NCBI RefSeq assembly: GCF_001522585.2
Contig: NZ_CP013372.1
Span: forward strand, 868,001 to 932,000
Direction of reading: 5' to 3'
Length of the DNA stretch: 64,000 bases
Origin: Burkholderia sp. NRF60-BP8
GTDB taxonomy: Bacteria > Pseudomonadota > Gammaproteobacteria > Burkholderiales > Burkholderiaceae
Positions 30,201-39,498 of this stretch are shown piece by piece; the first letter of the stretch is position 1; each line of letters starts with the position of its first letter. The notes under the pieces were generated by a model that worked only from the letters and a program-made list of their open reading frames with translations, was not told the DNA's origin and made no database searches. A program made the translations under genes and the position numbers.

Positions 30201-31652
30201 CTATATCACATACAAGTCGACGTACTCATCGACCGGCATCGCTTCGAGCTTTGCCTGGTCCAGCGACACGTCGAGAATCGCTTGTTGCTGCTTGGCCGGG
30301 AAGCGGCGGGCGAGGTTGGTCCGGAATTTGTCGACCAGCAGCGGGATGCCGTCCGCACGGCGCCGCCGATGGCCGAGCGGGTACTCGACCGCCACTTCGG
30401 CAAGCTTCGATCCGTCCGTGAACTCGATCGTCAGCGCATTCGCGATCGATCGCTTGTCCGGATCGTGATAATCCTTCGTGAACTGCGGATCCTCGACGCA
30501 TACGGTCTTCGCGCGCAGCGCGTCGATGCGCGGGTCCGCCGCGGCCGCGTCTTCGTAGTCGGCCGCGGTCAGCCGGCCGAACAGCAGCGGCACGGCGACC
30601 ATGTACTGGATGCAGTGGTCGCGGTCGGCCGGATTGGCGAGCGGGCCCTGCTTGTCGATGATGCGGATCGCGGCCGCATGCGTGCGGATCGTGATCCGGG
30701 CGATCTCGTCGGTCGTGCGGCCCGCCGCGGCGAGCTGCGCGTGCAGTTGCAGCGCGGCCTCGGCGGCCGTCTGCGCATGGAATTCGGCGGGGAACGCGAT
30801 CTTGAACAGCACGTTTTCCATCACGTACGTGCCGTACGGGCGCTGGAAGCGGAACGGCTTGCCGTCGAACAGCACGTCGTAGAAGCCCCAGGTCTTGGCG
30901 GTGAGCGCCGACGGATAGCCCATTTCACCGGTTTTCGCGATCAGCGCGAGGCGCACCGCGCGGGACGTGGCGTCGCCGGCCGCCCAGGACTTGCGCGAAC
31001 CGGTGTTCGGCGCATGGCGGTAGGTGCGCAGCGCGTGTCCGTCGACGAACGCATGGGAGACCGCGTTGATCAGCTCGTCGCGCGTGAGTCCGAGCAGCCG
31101 GCCGACGACGGCCGTCGACGCGACCTTCACGAGCAGCACGTGGTCGAGCCCGACCGCGTTGAACGCGTTCTCGAGCGCGAGGCAGCCCTGGATCTCGTGG
31201 GCCTGGATCATCGCGACCAGCACGTCGCGCATCGCGAGCGGCTTGCGGCCGGCCGCGCGGGCCGTGCGGGAGAGCCAGTCGGCCGTCGCCAGGATTCCGC
31301 CGAGGTTGTCGGACGGATGCCCCCATTCGGCGGCGAGCCAGGTGTCGTTGAAGTCCAGCCAGCGGATCATCGCGCCGATGCCGAACGCGGCCTGGACGGG
31401 ATCGAGCTGGAAGGACGTGCCGGGCACCTTCGCGCCGTTCGGCACGATCGTGCCGGGCACGACCGGGCCGAGCAGCTTGGTGCAGGCAGGGTAGGACAGC
31501 GCCTCGAGTCCGCATCCGAGCGTGTCGATCAGGCAATGACGCGCCGTCTCCAGCGCGAGCGCGCTGGCGATGCCGGGGTTCAGCACGTAGTCGACGATGT
31601 CGACGAGTACCGTATCCGGAGCAGGGCGGACGTTGGAGACCGGGGCGGACAT
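30201..31652 (-). CDS. prpD: 2-methylcitrate dehydratase (MmgE/PrpD family)
   Basis: PrpD dehydrates 2-methylcitrate in the methylcitrate cycle that breaks down propionate; the hydration step needs an aconitase. The protein has 483 residues, the normal length. Typical segments are [42 protein letters not shown], and [41 protein letters not shown]. It has no iron-sulfur cluster. The gene is directly upstream of acnA and 22 bases after the small periplasmic protein gene. prpB and prpC are not in this window, so the rest of the cycle must be encoded elsewhere. The paired aconitase could supply the hydratase step. Confidence 0.93.
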   Translation of the reverse strand: MSAPVSNVRPAPDTVLVDIVDYVLNPGIASALALETARHCLIDTLGCGLEALSYPACTKLLGPVVPGTIVPNGAKVPGTSFQLDPVQAAFGIGAMIRWLDFNDTWLAAEWGHPSDNLGGILATADWLSRTARAAGRKPLAMRDVLVAMIQAHEIQGCLALENAFNAVGLDHVLLVKVASTAVVGRLLGLTRDELINAVSHAFVDGHALRTYRHAPNTGSRKSWAAGDATSRAVRLALIAKTGEMGYPSALTAKTWGFYDVLFDGKPFRFQRPYGTYVMENVLFKIAFPAEFHAQTAAEAALQLHAQLAAAGRTTDEIARITIRTHAAAIRIIDKQGPLANPADRDHCIQYMVAVPLLFGRLTAADYEDAAAADPRIDALRAKTVCVEDPQFTKDYHDPDKRSIANALTIEFTDGSKLAEVAVEYPLGHRRRRADGIPLLVDKFRTNLARRFPAKQQQAILDVSLDQAKLEAMPVDEYVDLYVI

Positions 31653-31674
31653 CGAGGGGCCGAGAGGAACGTGC

Positions 31675-32184
31675 TTAGTTCGTTGCCGGCTTCAGCTCGT
31701 TCGCCTGCGTCGGCGCTGCGCCGCCTTGTGCCATTTCCGGCGTCACGCATTCGTCAGCGAGGCGCTCGCCGCCGTTTGCGTCGGAGAACAGCATCGCCTT
31801 GCTCGGGATCACGACCAGCTTGAAGCCGGCTGCCGGATCGTAGAACGTGTCGGCGCCCGTCGTCGTGGCCTGACGCGGCAGCTTGTAGTTCTTCTTCGCC
31901 CAGTGAACCGTGACGACCTGGTCGCGCTTCATGTCGCCGGCGAGGTCGAACGACAGACCTTCCTTGCAGGACCACTTGACCGCGCCGTCCGGTACCGGAT
32001 CGACCTTGGCGGCCGCGCGCGCCTGCGCCTTCTTGCTGCGCGGGATGATGCGCTTGGCCGGCGCCGGGCGCTTGGCCGTGGCCTTCTTCGTGGTGGCCGT
32101 ACCCTGGGCAAACGCGCTCGGAGCCGACACCAGCATCGTGGCGGACAAGGCGCCGATGGCGGTAGCGATCAGGAGTTTCTTCAT
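31675..32184 (-). CDS. Exported protein resembling MliC/PliC C-type lysozyme inhibitors
   Basis: The 169-residue protein has a signal peptide ([26 protein letters not shown]). A basic Lys/Arg/Ala-rich linker (about 27-62) and a C-terminal domain of about 90 residues follow. The domain starts at a Cys ([14 protein letters not shown]) and ends at a second Cys ([13 protein letters not shown]), which would form a disulfide. Between them [27 protein letters not shown] and [17 protein letters not shown] match the MliC beta-barrel pattern, in which a segment near the Tyr binds the lysozyme active site. The match is by pattern only. An inhibitor would protect periplasmic peptidoglycan against host lysozyme, an odd neighbour for metabolic genes. 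The basic linker may bind envelope polymers. Confidence 0.5.
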   Translation of the reverse strand: MKKLLIATAIGALSATMLVSAPSAFAQGTATTKKATAKRPAPAKRIIPRSKKAQARAAAKVDPVPDGAVKWSCKEGLSFDLAGDMKRDQVVTVHWAKKNYKLPRQATTTGADTFYDPAAGFKLVVIPSKAMLFSDANGGERLADECVTPEMAQGGAAPTQANELKPATN

Positions 32185-32414
32185 GGAGTCAGAACCTTTC
32201 GATAATCAGTTGACAAGGGCCGGCAATCGAAACCGCCGGCCGGTTTGAAACTGCACGCGCCCCGAAAGCGCGCAGCGGCCGCTATTTTCACCTATTTGGC
32301 CGCGCATACATCAGGTTTTCGGGCTCCGTTACGTTTTTTGTCGTTTCGCAAACGTCTGTCCGGTTCGCGAAATCGCGCATGCATGAAACTCGTGTATCGG
32401 CCGGCGGCGCGCAC

Positions 32415-33422
32415 TCAACGCGCGGCGCCCGCGGCGGCCGGGCCGAACAGCGGCGCGGCGTCGTCCGGTACGGGCTGGCCGGTGGCCCGCGCGCGGCGCA
32501 GCACCGACCAGTAATAACGATAACTCGCGCGATCGTGCAGCGTATCGCCGTGGCGCGTCGGGCCCCAGTCGGCGGCCTGCGCGGCCAGCAGGATCTCGGC
32601 GGCGAGCGTGACTTCGTCGGTGCGCGGTGCGAACGCGTCGACGATCGGACGGATCTGCGCGGGGTGGATGCTCCACATCCGCGTGAAGGCGAACTCGTCG
32701 CGCGCGCGGCGTGCGTCGCCGGCGACGACACCCATGTCGCGCACCTCGGTCGTCACGTTGTGCGACGGCGTCTTGCCGTGCGCGTGACAGGCCGCGGTGA
32801 TTTCCAGCTTCGCGCGGCGGACGAGCGGGTGGTCGAACTGGCCGGGCGAGCGCATCGCGGTATCGGGGATCGCGCCGTGGTGCGCGGAGACGAAATCCAT
32901 CAGCCCGAAGCTCAGCGTGCCGACCGTCGGCAGCGCGGCGAGGGCGGCCGCCTGCGCGAGCGCGCCGTGCGTCTCGACCAGCACGTCGACCGCGATCGGC
33001 TGCGCGATGCCGAGCTCGCGGCGCGTGCCTTCGATGAACGCGGTCATTTCGGCCGCGTCGGCGGCGTTCGCGACCTTCGGCAGCGTGATGTAGGCGGGTG
33101 CGCGCGCTGCGCGCAGCACGATGCGCACGTCGTCGCGCCAGTGCGGGTGGGAAAAGTCGTGGATGCGGACGCCGACGCGGCCGAAGCGGTTCTCGGCGCT
33201 GCCGAGCAGGTCGGCGACGAGCGCCGCGTGCGCGGCTTCCTGGCCGACGGCCGCACCGTCCTCGCAGTCGAGCGTGACGTCGAACACGGGGCCCAGCTCG
33301 GCCTGCAGCGCGAGCGACTTGCGCATCAGCTTCTCGCTGCCCGCGTAGTGATCGCAGCAGGGCAGGATCGCGGGCGGTGACGCCCCGTCGTACAGCACTT
33401 GTGCAGGAGTGAGCGCGGCCAT
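32415..33422 (-). CDS. HpcH/HpaI aldolase/CitE-family CoA ester lyase
   Basis: The 335-residue TIM-barrel protein belongs to the CitE-like acyl-CoA lyases. The metal-binding Glu/Asp pair lies in FDVTLDCEDGAAVG. PAYITLPKVANAADAAEM and GTLSFGLMDFVSAHHGAI are family marks, and the C-terminal WSIHPAQIRPIVDAFAP is typical of malyl-CoA or citramalyl-CoA lyases and thioesterases. Reactions of relatives cleave malyl-CoA or citramalyl-CoA to acetyl-CoA plus glyoxylate or pyruvate. The position between mdh and prpD in a TCA block fits a role near malate or propionate metabolism. The ATG at 33422 is the first Met before conserved sequence, but the ribosome site is poor, so a start upstream is possible. 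Confidence 0.88.
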   Translation of the reverse strand: MAALTPAQVLYDGASPPAILPCCDHYAGSEKLMRKSLALQAELGPVFDVTLDCEDGAAVGQEAAHAALVADLLGSAENRFGRVGVRIHDFSHPHWRDDVRIVLRAARAPAYITLPKVANAADAAEMTAFIEGTRRELGIAQPIAVDVLVETHGALAQAAALAALPTVGTLSFGLMDFVSAHHGAIPDTAMRSPGQFDHPLVRRAKLEITAACHAHGKTPSHNVTTEVRDMGVVAGDARRARDEFAFTRMWSIHPAQIRPIVDAFAPRTDEVTLAAEILLAAQAADWGPTRHGDTLHDRASYRYYWSVLRRARATGQPVPDDAAPLFGPAAAGAAR

Positions 33423-33605
33423 CTCGTCTACGTCAGGGAAGCGGGTCAACGTGGAGAAAATCGGATTCGGGCAGGTTCTGGGCCGGCGCGCGGCGGGCGC
33501 GGGCGGCAAAACGTGCGCGAATCGGATCGATCGGCAGGGCCGGCGGCGTGCCGGCCCGTACCGAAGCCGGGCGCCCCGAAGGTCGCCCGGCGCGATGCGT
33601 GAGGC

Positions 33606-34592
33606 TTAGTTCTTCAGCAGGTGGGCGACGCCGTCGCGCTCTTCGAGCAGCTCGGCCAGCGTGCCGTCCATCTTCTCGCGCGAGAACGCGTCGATTTCCA
33701 GGCCTTCGACGCGCTTGTACTCGCCGTTTTCGCAGGTGACCGGCACGCCGTAGATGATGTCTTCGGGGATGCCGTACGAGCCGTCCGACGGGATGCCCAT
33801 CGTGACCCACTTGCCGTTCGTGCCGAGCACCCAGTCACGGACGTGGTCGATCGCCGCGTTGGCTGCCGACGCGGCCGACGACAGGCCGCGCGCTTCGATG
33901 ATCGCCGCGCCGCGCTTGCCGACGGTCGGGATGAACGTGTCGCGGTTCCACACGTCGTCGTTGATCAGCTTCAGCAGCGATTCGCCTTCGGCGGTCGCGA
34001 AGCGGAAGTCGGGGTACATCGTCGGCGAGTGGTTGCCCCACACGGCGAGCTTCTCGATCGACGCGACCGGCTTGCCCGACTTGGCGGCGAGCTGCGACAG
34101 CGCGCGGTTGTGGTCGAGGCGCAGCATGGCCGTGAAGTTCTTCTTCGGCAGATCCGGCGCCGACTTCATCGCGATGTATGCGTTCGTGTTCGCCGGGTTG
34201 CCGACGACCAGCACCTTCACGTCGCGGCTGGCGACTTCGTTCAGCGCAGCGCCCTGAACCGTGAAGATCTCGGCGTTCGCCGACAGCAGGTCCTTGCGCT
34301 CCATGCCCTTCGAGCGCGGACGTGCACCGACCAGCAGCGCGACGTCTGCATCCTTGAATGCCACCTTCGGATCGTCGGTGATCACGACGCCTGCGAGCAG
34401 CGGGAACGCGCAGTCGTCGAGTTCCATCACGACGCCTTTGACGGCGGCTTGGGCTTGCGGGAGGTCGAGCAGTTGCAGGATGACCGGCTGATCCTTGCCG
34501 AGCAGGTCGCCGTTCGCGATGCGGAACAGCAGGGAATAAGCGATTTGACCTGCGGCGCCGGTGACGGCAACGCGCTTTGCGGGCTTAGCCAT
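33606..34592 (-). CDS. mdh: Malate dehydrogenase (NAD)
   Basis: This TCA enzyme oxidises malate to oxaloacetate. The 328-residue protein is of the cytosolic MDH type common in betaproteobacteria. It has the NAD fold [21 protein letters not shown], the substrate Arg residues in [14 protein letters not shown], the nucleotide-side [10 protein letters not shown], and the catalytic His in [14 protein letters not shown]. The ATG at 34592 has TGGAG nine bases upstream. A good promoter (34777-34805) and a strong palindrome (34817-34832) lie upstream. A gap of 183 bases separates its stop from the downstream lyase gene, so the downstream genes may have their own promoter. Confidence 0.97.
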
Positions 34593-34776
34593 TGAAAATC
34601 TCCAGGACGGGTGAAGCGTTGGACGCGAGCGAAAACGCCATTCTATGCGCGTTGTGCGTAGCGTTGCATTGAAGCAGGGCGGAGGACTCGCGATGGCGGA
34701 CGCGGTGAACCTGGAGACGGCCGTGGCACGTAGCCGGGGACGCGCTGTTGCACCCGCGAACCCTTGCTCGACCGGG

Positions 34777-34805
34777 AGTGTAGGAGCCGTCACGCGCAAA
34801 GTCAA
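34777..34805 (-). promoter_or_regulatory. Sigma70-type promoter of mdh
   Basis: On the minus strand TTGACT (34805-34800) is followed after exactly 17 bases by TACACT (34782-34777). This is a close match to the housekeeping consensus and points at mdh, with a leader of about 180 bases. Confidence 0.7.
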
Positions 34806-34816
34806 ACGGTATCATA

Positions 34817-34832
34817 TGTCTTATATAAGACA
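34817..34832. promoter_or_regulatory. Perfect 16-bp palindrome between mdh and gntR, probable GntR operator
   Basis: TGTCTTATATAAGACA is fully self-complementary. It lies 11 bases upstream of the mdh -35 box and about 50 bases before the gntR start codon. The AT-rich centre could overlap the gntR -10. GntR/HutC dimers bind dyads with GT and AC outer bases and a TA-rich centre. Its location suggests that the neighbouring GntR protein controls itself, and perhaps mdh, through this site. Confidence 0.65.
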
Positions 34833-34880
34833 GATGTTTTGCGGAAATTGAGTGGACGAAAAAGTGCGGTTTGTGATGAA

Positions 34881-35705
34881 ATGCGCGCCATGACATCGAA
34901 CCAGGCGAACACCGCGAATCAGACCGGCGCAGGCGGCCCAGGGCAGCCCGGCGCGGGCGATGCCGCAGCCTCGCCCGCGGCGTCCGCGTCGCCGACGTTC
35001 AGCCCGTTATACCAGCAGATCAAGTCATTGATCACGCAAAGTCTCGAATCCGGCGAATGGAAGCCCGGCGAGATCATCCCCAGCGAAGTGGAGCTCGCGG
35101 CCCGCTACAAGGTCAGCCAGGGCACCGTGCGCAAGGCGATCGACGAGCTGGCCGCCGAAAACCTCGTGGTCCGGCGGCAGGGCAAGGGTACGTTTGTTGC
35201 AACGCACAACGAGGATCGCGCGCAATTCCGCTTCCTGCGGCTGCTGGCCGACGACGGCGCCGAGCACCCGCACGTGAGCCGCCTGCTCGAATGCCGGCGC
35301 CTGCGCGCGCCGGCCGAGATCGCGCGGCAGCTCGACCTGAAGCCCGCCGATCCGGTCGTGCAGGTGCGCCGCCTGCTGGAATTCGACGGCGAAGTGACGG
35401 TGCTCGACGAGATCTGGCTGCCGGGCGCGATGTTTCGCGGGCTCACGTTCGAGCGGCTGAGCGAGTACAAGGGGCCGCTCTACGCGATGTTCGAGACGGA
35501 GTTCGGTACGCGGATGATCCGCGCGACGGAGAAGATCCGCGCGGTGGCGGCGGATCCGGCGGTGGCCGACCTGCTGCACGTGCCGGCGGGCTTCCCGCTG
35601 CTGTCGGTCGAGCGCGTGTCCTATACGTACGGGGACCGGCCGGTGGAGGTGCGTCGCGGCTGGTATGTCACAACCGGGTACTACTATCAGAATGACTTGA
35701 GCTGA
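34881..35705 (+). CDS. GntR-family regulator, HutC type (UTRA domain)
   Basis: A winged-helix N-terminal domain (about residues 40-110) with SPLYQQIKSLITQSLESGEWKPGEIIPSEVELAARYKVSQGTVRKAIDELAAENLVVRRQGKGTFV is joined to a UTRA ligand-binding domain (about 120-270). A Gly/Ala/Pro-rich tail of some 40 residues precedes it. HutC-type regulators sense small organic acids or sugars phosphates. Its position between mdh and the sdh-gltA genes suggests control of TCA genes, perhaps via the palindrome upstream. Two ATGs, at 34881 and 34890, are possible starts and neither has a clear ribosome site. Confidence 0.88.
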   Translation: MRAMTSNQANTANQTGAGGPGQPGAGDAAASPAASASPTFSPLYQQIKSLITQSLESGEWKPGEIIPSEVELAARYKVSQGTVRKAIDELAAENLVVRRQGKGTFVATHNEDRAQFRFLRLLADDGAEHPHVSRLLECRRLRAPAEIARQLDLKPADPVVQVRRLLEFDGEVTVLDEIWLPGAMFRGLTFERLSEYKGPLYAMFETEFGTRMIRATEKIRAVAADPAVADLLHVPAGFPLLSVERVSYTYGDRPVEVRRGWYVTTGYYYQNDLS

Positions 35706-35873
35706 CGACGTTCGGCTCAGCCGCGTGCCTTCGCGTTTCCCACGCTCGCGAAGCACGTTTCGGGCCGCCTTTGTTCTTGTTCGCGCAATTATCCAGAGCA
35801 GACTTTCGCTGCAGCGCGATATAAAAAGGCGCTAAAATCGCGGATTAGTGTGACAACATAGTAGGGGTCTAGC

Positions 35874-36290
35874 ATGACTGACGCAGTAAGAAAGCCGAGG
35901 CCGGAATACCGGAACATCGGAATCGGCGACATCACGTTGAAATATCGCATGCCGCTGGCGGCGACATTGTCGATTCTCCATCGTATCAGCGGCGCGCTGC
36001 TGTTCCTGTTCCTGCCGTTCCTGCTGTTCCTCTTCGACCAGAGCCTCACCTCCGAGCTCAGCTTCGAAGTCTTCAAGGCTTTCCTCTCCAACATCGTCGT
36101 CAAGCTGATCGTCCTCGCGTTGTCGTGGGCCTTCTTCCACCATTTCTGCGCCGGCATTCGCCACCTGCTGATGGACGTCAACCACGACGCCGTCTCGAAG
36201 GAAGGCGGCAAGCGGACGGCCGTCGTCGTCTTTGTCGTCTCGATCGCGCTGACGATCGCCATGGCACTCAAACTGTTCGGAGCATTCTAA
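35874..36290 (+). CDS. sdhC: Succinate dehydrogenase cytochrome b556 subunit
   Basis: SdhC anchors the complex in the inner membrane and helps bind haem b and ubiquinone. Three helices are predicted in 138 residues. The signature LSILHRISGALLFLFLPFLLFLF contains the conserved His-Arg-Ser-type quinone-site motif, and the haem ligand is probably a His in SWAFFHHFCAGIRHLLMD. The ATG at 35874 has AGGGG six bases before it. A -10-like TAAAAT (35833-35838) suggests the operon promoter. It is the first gene of sdhCDABE. Confidence 0.94.
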   Translation: MTDAVRKPRPEYRNIGIGDITLKYRMPLAATLSILHRISGALLFLFLPFLLFLFDQSLTSELSFEVFKAFLSNIVVKLIVLALSWAFFHHFCAGIRHLLMDVNHDAVSKEGGKRTAVVVFVVSIALTIAMALKLFGAF

Positions 36291-36294
36291 GAAA

Positions 36295-36663
36295 ATGGCA
36301 GCCAATAACCGAATCGGCTCGAAGCGCCTCGTCGTCGGCGCACACTACGGCCTGCGCGACTGGCTCGCGCAGCGCGTCACCGCCACGATCATGGCGGTCT
36401 ACACGGTCATTCTGCTCGTCCTCTTCTTCGGCGCGCACGATTTCTCGTACGAAGGCTGGGCATCGATCTTCGCCGCGCAATGGATGAAGCTCGCGACCTT
36501 CGTGATGCTGCTCTCCCTCTTCTACCACGCATGGGTCGGCGTGCGCGACATCTGGATGGACTACGTGAAGCCCGTCGGTGTGCGCCTGCTGCTGCAATCG
36601 CTGACCATCGTCTGGCTGCTCGCATGTGCGGGCTATGCCGCGCAGATTCTCTGGAGAGTGTAA
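36295..36663 (+). CDS. sdhD: Succinate dehydrogenase membrane anchor subunit
   Basis: The second anchor subunit has 122 residues and three helices. GAHYGLRDWLAQRVTATIMAVYTV opens the first helix with the conserved residues of SdhD. The second helix carries the His in MLLSLFYHAWVGVRDIWMDYV that pairs with SdhC for haem or quinone binding. Start and sdhC stop are only four bases apart, which fits translational coupling. Confidence 0.93.
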   Translation: MAANNRIGSKRLVVGAHYGLRDWLAQRVTATIMAVYTVILLVLFFGAHDFSYEGWASIFAAQWMKLATFVMLLSLFYHAWVGVRDIWMDYVKPVGVRLLLQSLTIVWLLACAGYAAQILWRV

Positions 36664-36666
36664 AGA

Positions 36667-38442
36667 ATGGCTGCAATCAAAACTTCCCTCCCGCGCCGCA
36701 AGTTCGACGTCGTGATCGTCGGCGCAGGCGGCTCCGGCTTGCGCGCAGCGCTGCAACTGTCGCGCGCGGGCCTGTCGGTCGGCGTGCTGTCGAAGGTGTT
36801 TCCGACGCGTTCGCACACGGTCGCCGCGCAAGGCGGCATCGGCGCGTCGCTCGGCAACATGAGCGAAGACAACTGGCACTTCCACTTCTACGACACGATC
36901 AAGGGCTCCGACTGGCTCGGCGACCAGGACGCGATCGAATTCATGTGCCGTGAAGCGCCGAACGTCGTGTACGAGCTCGAGCACTTCGGCATGCCGTTCG
37001 ACCGCAACGCGGACGGCACGATCTACCAGCGCCCGTTCGGCGGCCACACCGCGAACTACGGCGAGAAGCCGGTCCAGCGCGCTTGCGCGGCCGCCGACCG
37101 TACCGGTCACGCGCTGCTGCACACGCTGTACCAGCAGAACGTCGAGGCGAAGACGCAGTTCTTCGTCGAATGGATGGCGCTCGACCTGATCCGCGACGCG
37201 GACGGCGACGTGCTCGGCGTGACGGCGCTCGAAATGGAAACGGGCGACGTCTACATCATGGAAGGCAAGACGACGCTGTTCGCGACGGGCGGCGCAGGCC
37301 GGATCTTCGCGGCGTCGACCAACGCGTTCATCAACACCGGCGACGGCCTCGGCATGGCCGCGCGCTCGGGCATCGCGCTGCAGGACATGGAGTTCTGGCA
37401 GTTCCACCCGACCGGCGTGGCCGGCGCGGGCGTGCTGATCACCGAAGGCGTGCGCGGCGAGGGCGGCATCCTGCGCAACTCGAACGGCGAGCGCTTCATG
37501 GAGCGCTACGCGCCGACGCTGAAGGATCTGGCGCCGCGTGACTTCGTGTCGCGTTCGATGGACCAGGAAATCAAGGAAGGCCGCGGCGTCGGTCCGAACA
37601 AGGATCACGTGCTGCTCGACCTGTCGCACATCGGCGCTGAGACGATCATGAAGCGTCTGCCGTCGATCCGCGAAATCGCGCTGAAGTTCGCGAACGTCGA
37701 CTGCATCAAGGAACCGATTCCGGTCGTCCCGACGATCCACTACCAGATGGGCGGCATCCCGACCAACATCCACGGTCAGGTCGTCGGCACGTCGCGCGAT
37801 CACAAGGAACCGGTCAACGGCTTCTACGCAGTGGGCGAATGCTCGTGCGTGTCCGTGCACGGCGCGAACCGCCTCGGCACGAACTCGCTGCTGGACCTCG
37901 TGGTGTTCGGCCGTGCGGCCGGCAACCACATCGTCGAGCACGTGAAGAACCAGAAGGAACACAAGCCGCTGCCGGCCGACGCAGGCGAATTCTCGCTGGC
38001 GCGCCTCGCGAAGCTCGACAAGTCGACGTCGGGCGAATACACGCAGGACGTCGCGAACGACATCCGCTCGACGATGCAGAAGCACGCAGGCGTGTTCCGC
38101 ACGTCGGAACTGCTGAAGGAAGGCGTCGACCAGATGGCCGGCCTGAGGGCGCGCGTGGAAAACATCCACCTGAAGGACAAGTCGAAGGTGTTCAACACCG
38201 CGCGCGTCGAAGCGCTCGAGCTGGAGAACCTGATCGAAGTGGCCCGCGCGACGATGGTGTCGGCGGAAGCGCGCAAGGAAAGCCGCGGCGCGCACGCGCA
38301 CAGCGACTACGAGCACCGCGACGACGAGAACTGGCTGCGCCACACGCTGTGGTACAGCGAAGGCGATCGCCTCGACTACAAGCCGGTACAAATGAAGCCG
38401 CTGACGGTCGAATCCGTGCCGCCGAAGCCGCGCACGTTCTAA
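36667..38442 (+). CDS. sdhA: Succinate dehydrogenase flavoprotein subunit
   Basis: SdhA oxidises succinate to fumarate with covalently bound FAD. At 591 residues it is full length. It shows the FAD-binding [17 protein letters not shown] near the start, the His that links to FAD in [17 protein letters not shown], and the active-site region [21 protein letters not shown]. The substrate-binding [11 protein letters not shown] and [27 protein letters not shown] follow. It starts three bases after sdhD. SdhE, encoded two genes later, installs the FAD. Confidence 0.98.
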   Translation: MAAIKTSLPRRKFDVVIVGAGGSGLRAALQLSRAGLSVGVLSKVFPTRSHTVAAQGGIGASLGNMSEDNWHFHFYDTIKGSDWLGDQDAIEFMCREAPNVVYELEHFGMPFDRNADGTIYQRPFGGHTANYGEKPVQRACAAADRTGHALLHTLYQQNVEAKTQFFVEWMALDLIRDADGDVLGVTALEMETGDVYIMEGKTTLFATGGAGRIFAASTNAFINTGDGLGMAARSGIALQDMEFWQFHPTGVAGAGVLITEGVRGEGGILRNSNGERFMERYAPTLKDLAPRDFVSRSMDQEIKEGRGVGPNKDHVLLDLSHIGAETIMKRLPSIREIALKFANVDCIKEPIPVVPTIHYQMGGIPTNIHGQVVGTSRDHKEPVNGFYAVGECSCVSVHGANRLGTNSLLDLVVFGRAAGNHIVEHVKNQKEHKPLPADAGEFSLARLAKLDKSTSGEYTQDVANDIRSTMQKHAGVFRTSELLKEGVDQMAGLRARVENIHLKDKSKVFNTARVEALELENLIEVARATMVSAEARKESRGAHAHSDYEHRDDENWLRHTLWYSEGDRLDYKPVQMKPLTVESVPPKPRTF

Positions 38443-38463
38443 GCCGAGTCAAAGGAATCCGAA

Positions 38464-39165
38464 ATGGCAAAACGCATTTTTGAAGTCTACCGCTACGATC
38501 CGGACAAGGACGCGGCGCCGCGCATGCAGACGTACGAGCTCGAGATCCAGCATGAGCGCATGCTGCTCGACGCACTGGTCAAGCTGAAGGCTCTGGACGA
38601 GACGCTGTCGTTCCGCCGTTCGTGCCGCGAAGGCGTGTGCGGCTCGGACGCGATGAACATCAACGGCAAGAACGGTCTCGCGTGCCTGACGAACCTGAAC
38701 GACCTGCCGCAGAAGATCGTGCTGCGCCCGCTGCCGGGCCTGCCCGTCGTGCGCGACCTGATCGTCGACATGACGCACTTCTTCAACCAGTACCACTCGA
38801 TCAAGCCGTACCTGATCAACGACGCGCCGCCGCCCGAGAAGGAGCGCCTGCAGTCGCCGGAAGAGCGCGACGAGCTCGACGGCGTGTACGAGTGCATTCT
38901 GTGCGCGAGCTGCTCGACGTCGTGCCCGAGCTTCTGGTGGAACCCGGACAAGTTCGTCGGCCCGGCCGGCCTGCTGCAGGCTTACCGCTTCATCGCGGAC
39001 AGCCGCGACACCGCCACCGGCGAGCGTCTGGACAACCTCGAAGACCCGTACCGTCTGTTCCGTTGCCACACGATCATGAACTGCGTCGACGTGTGCCCGA
39101 AGGGCCTGAACCCGACGAAGGCGATCGGCAAGATCAAGGAACTGATGGTTCGCCGCGCGGTATAA
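38464..39165 (+). CDS. sdhB: Succinate dehydrogenase iron-sulfur subunit
   Basis: SdhB carries electrons from FAD to quinone through three iron-sulfur clusters. In its 233 residues the [2Fe-2S] ligands are in [22 protein letters not shown] and the [4Fe-4S] ligands in [12 protein letters not shown]. The [3Fe-4S] set uses [17 protein letters not shown] and nearby Cys. The Trp in [21 protein letters not shown] helps form the quinone site. It follows sdhA by 21 bases with a usable ribosome site. Confidence 0.97.
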   Translation: MAKRIFEVYRYDPDKDAAPRMQTYELEIQHERMLLDALVKLKALDETLSFRRSCREGVCGSDAMNINGKNGLACLTNLNDLPQKIVLRPLPGLPVVRDLIVDMTHFFNQYHSIKPYLINDAPPPEKERLQSPEERDELDGVYECILCASCSTSCPSFWWNPDKFVGPAGLLQAYRFIADSRDTATGERLDNLEDPYRLFRCHTIMNCVDVCPKGLNPTKAIGKIKELMVRRAV

Positions 39166-39171
39166 AGTTTG

Positions 39172-39444
39172 ATGAGCGACGATTCGCATCAATCCGACCC
39201 GCACCGTCGCGCACGCCTTCGCTGGCGTGCGCGGCGGGGTCTGCTGGAGAACGACATCGTGTTCGAGCGTTTCTTCGGCAGATACGAGCATGACCTCACC
39301 GATGCAGACGTAGGCGCGTTGTCGCGCCTGCTCGATCTGAGCGACAACGACCTGATGGACTTGCTCCTCGCGCGCAAGGAACCAGAAGGCGACCTAGACA
39401 GCCCGGATGTTCACCGGCTGTTGGAGATGCTGCGCAACGTGTAA
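39172..39444 (+). CDS. sdhE: FAD assembly factor SdhE
   Basis: The small protein (90 residues) helps attach FAD to SdhA. The family mark RARLRWRARRGLLENDIVFERFF contains the RGxxE motif needed for flavinylation. A helical part with LTDADVGALSRLLDLSDNDLMDLLLARKEP follows. ATG 39172 comes six bases after the sdhB stop; a TTG three bases earlier is possible. It is the fifth gene of the operon, an order common in betaproteobacteria. Confidence 0.94.
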   Translation: MSDDSHQSDPHRRARLRWRARRGLLENDIVFERFFGRYEHDLTDADVGALSRLLDLSDNDLMDLLLARKEPEGDLDSPDVHRLLEMLRNV

Positions 39445-39498
39445 TCACGTTCCGCCCGTTATCGAATCCCGTTTCTTTATTTCGATTGAGGATGTGCC

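Noticed and set aside
27432..31823. A 1463-codon open frame on the plus strand opposite acnA and prpD
   Set aside because: It is an arginine/valine-rich antisense shadow caused by strong third-position GC bias; the minus strand carries two clear enzyme families.
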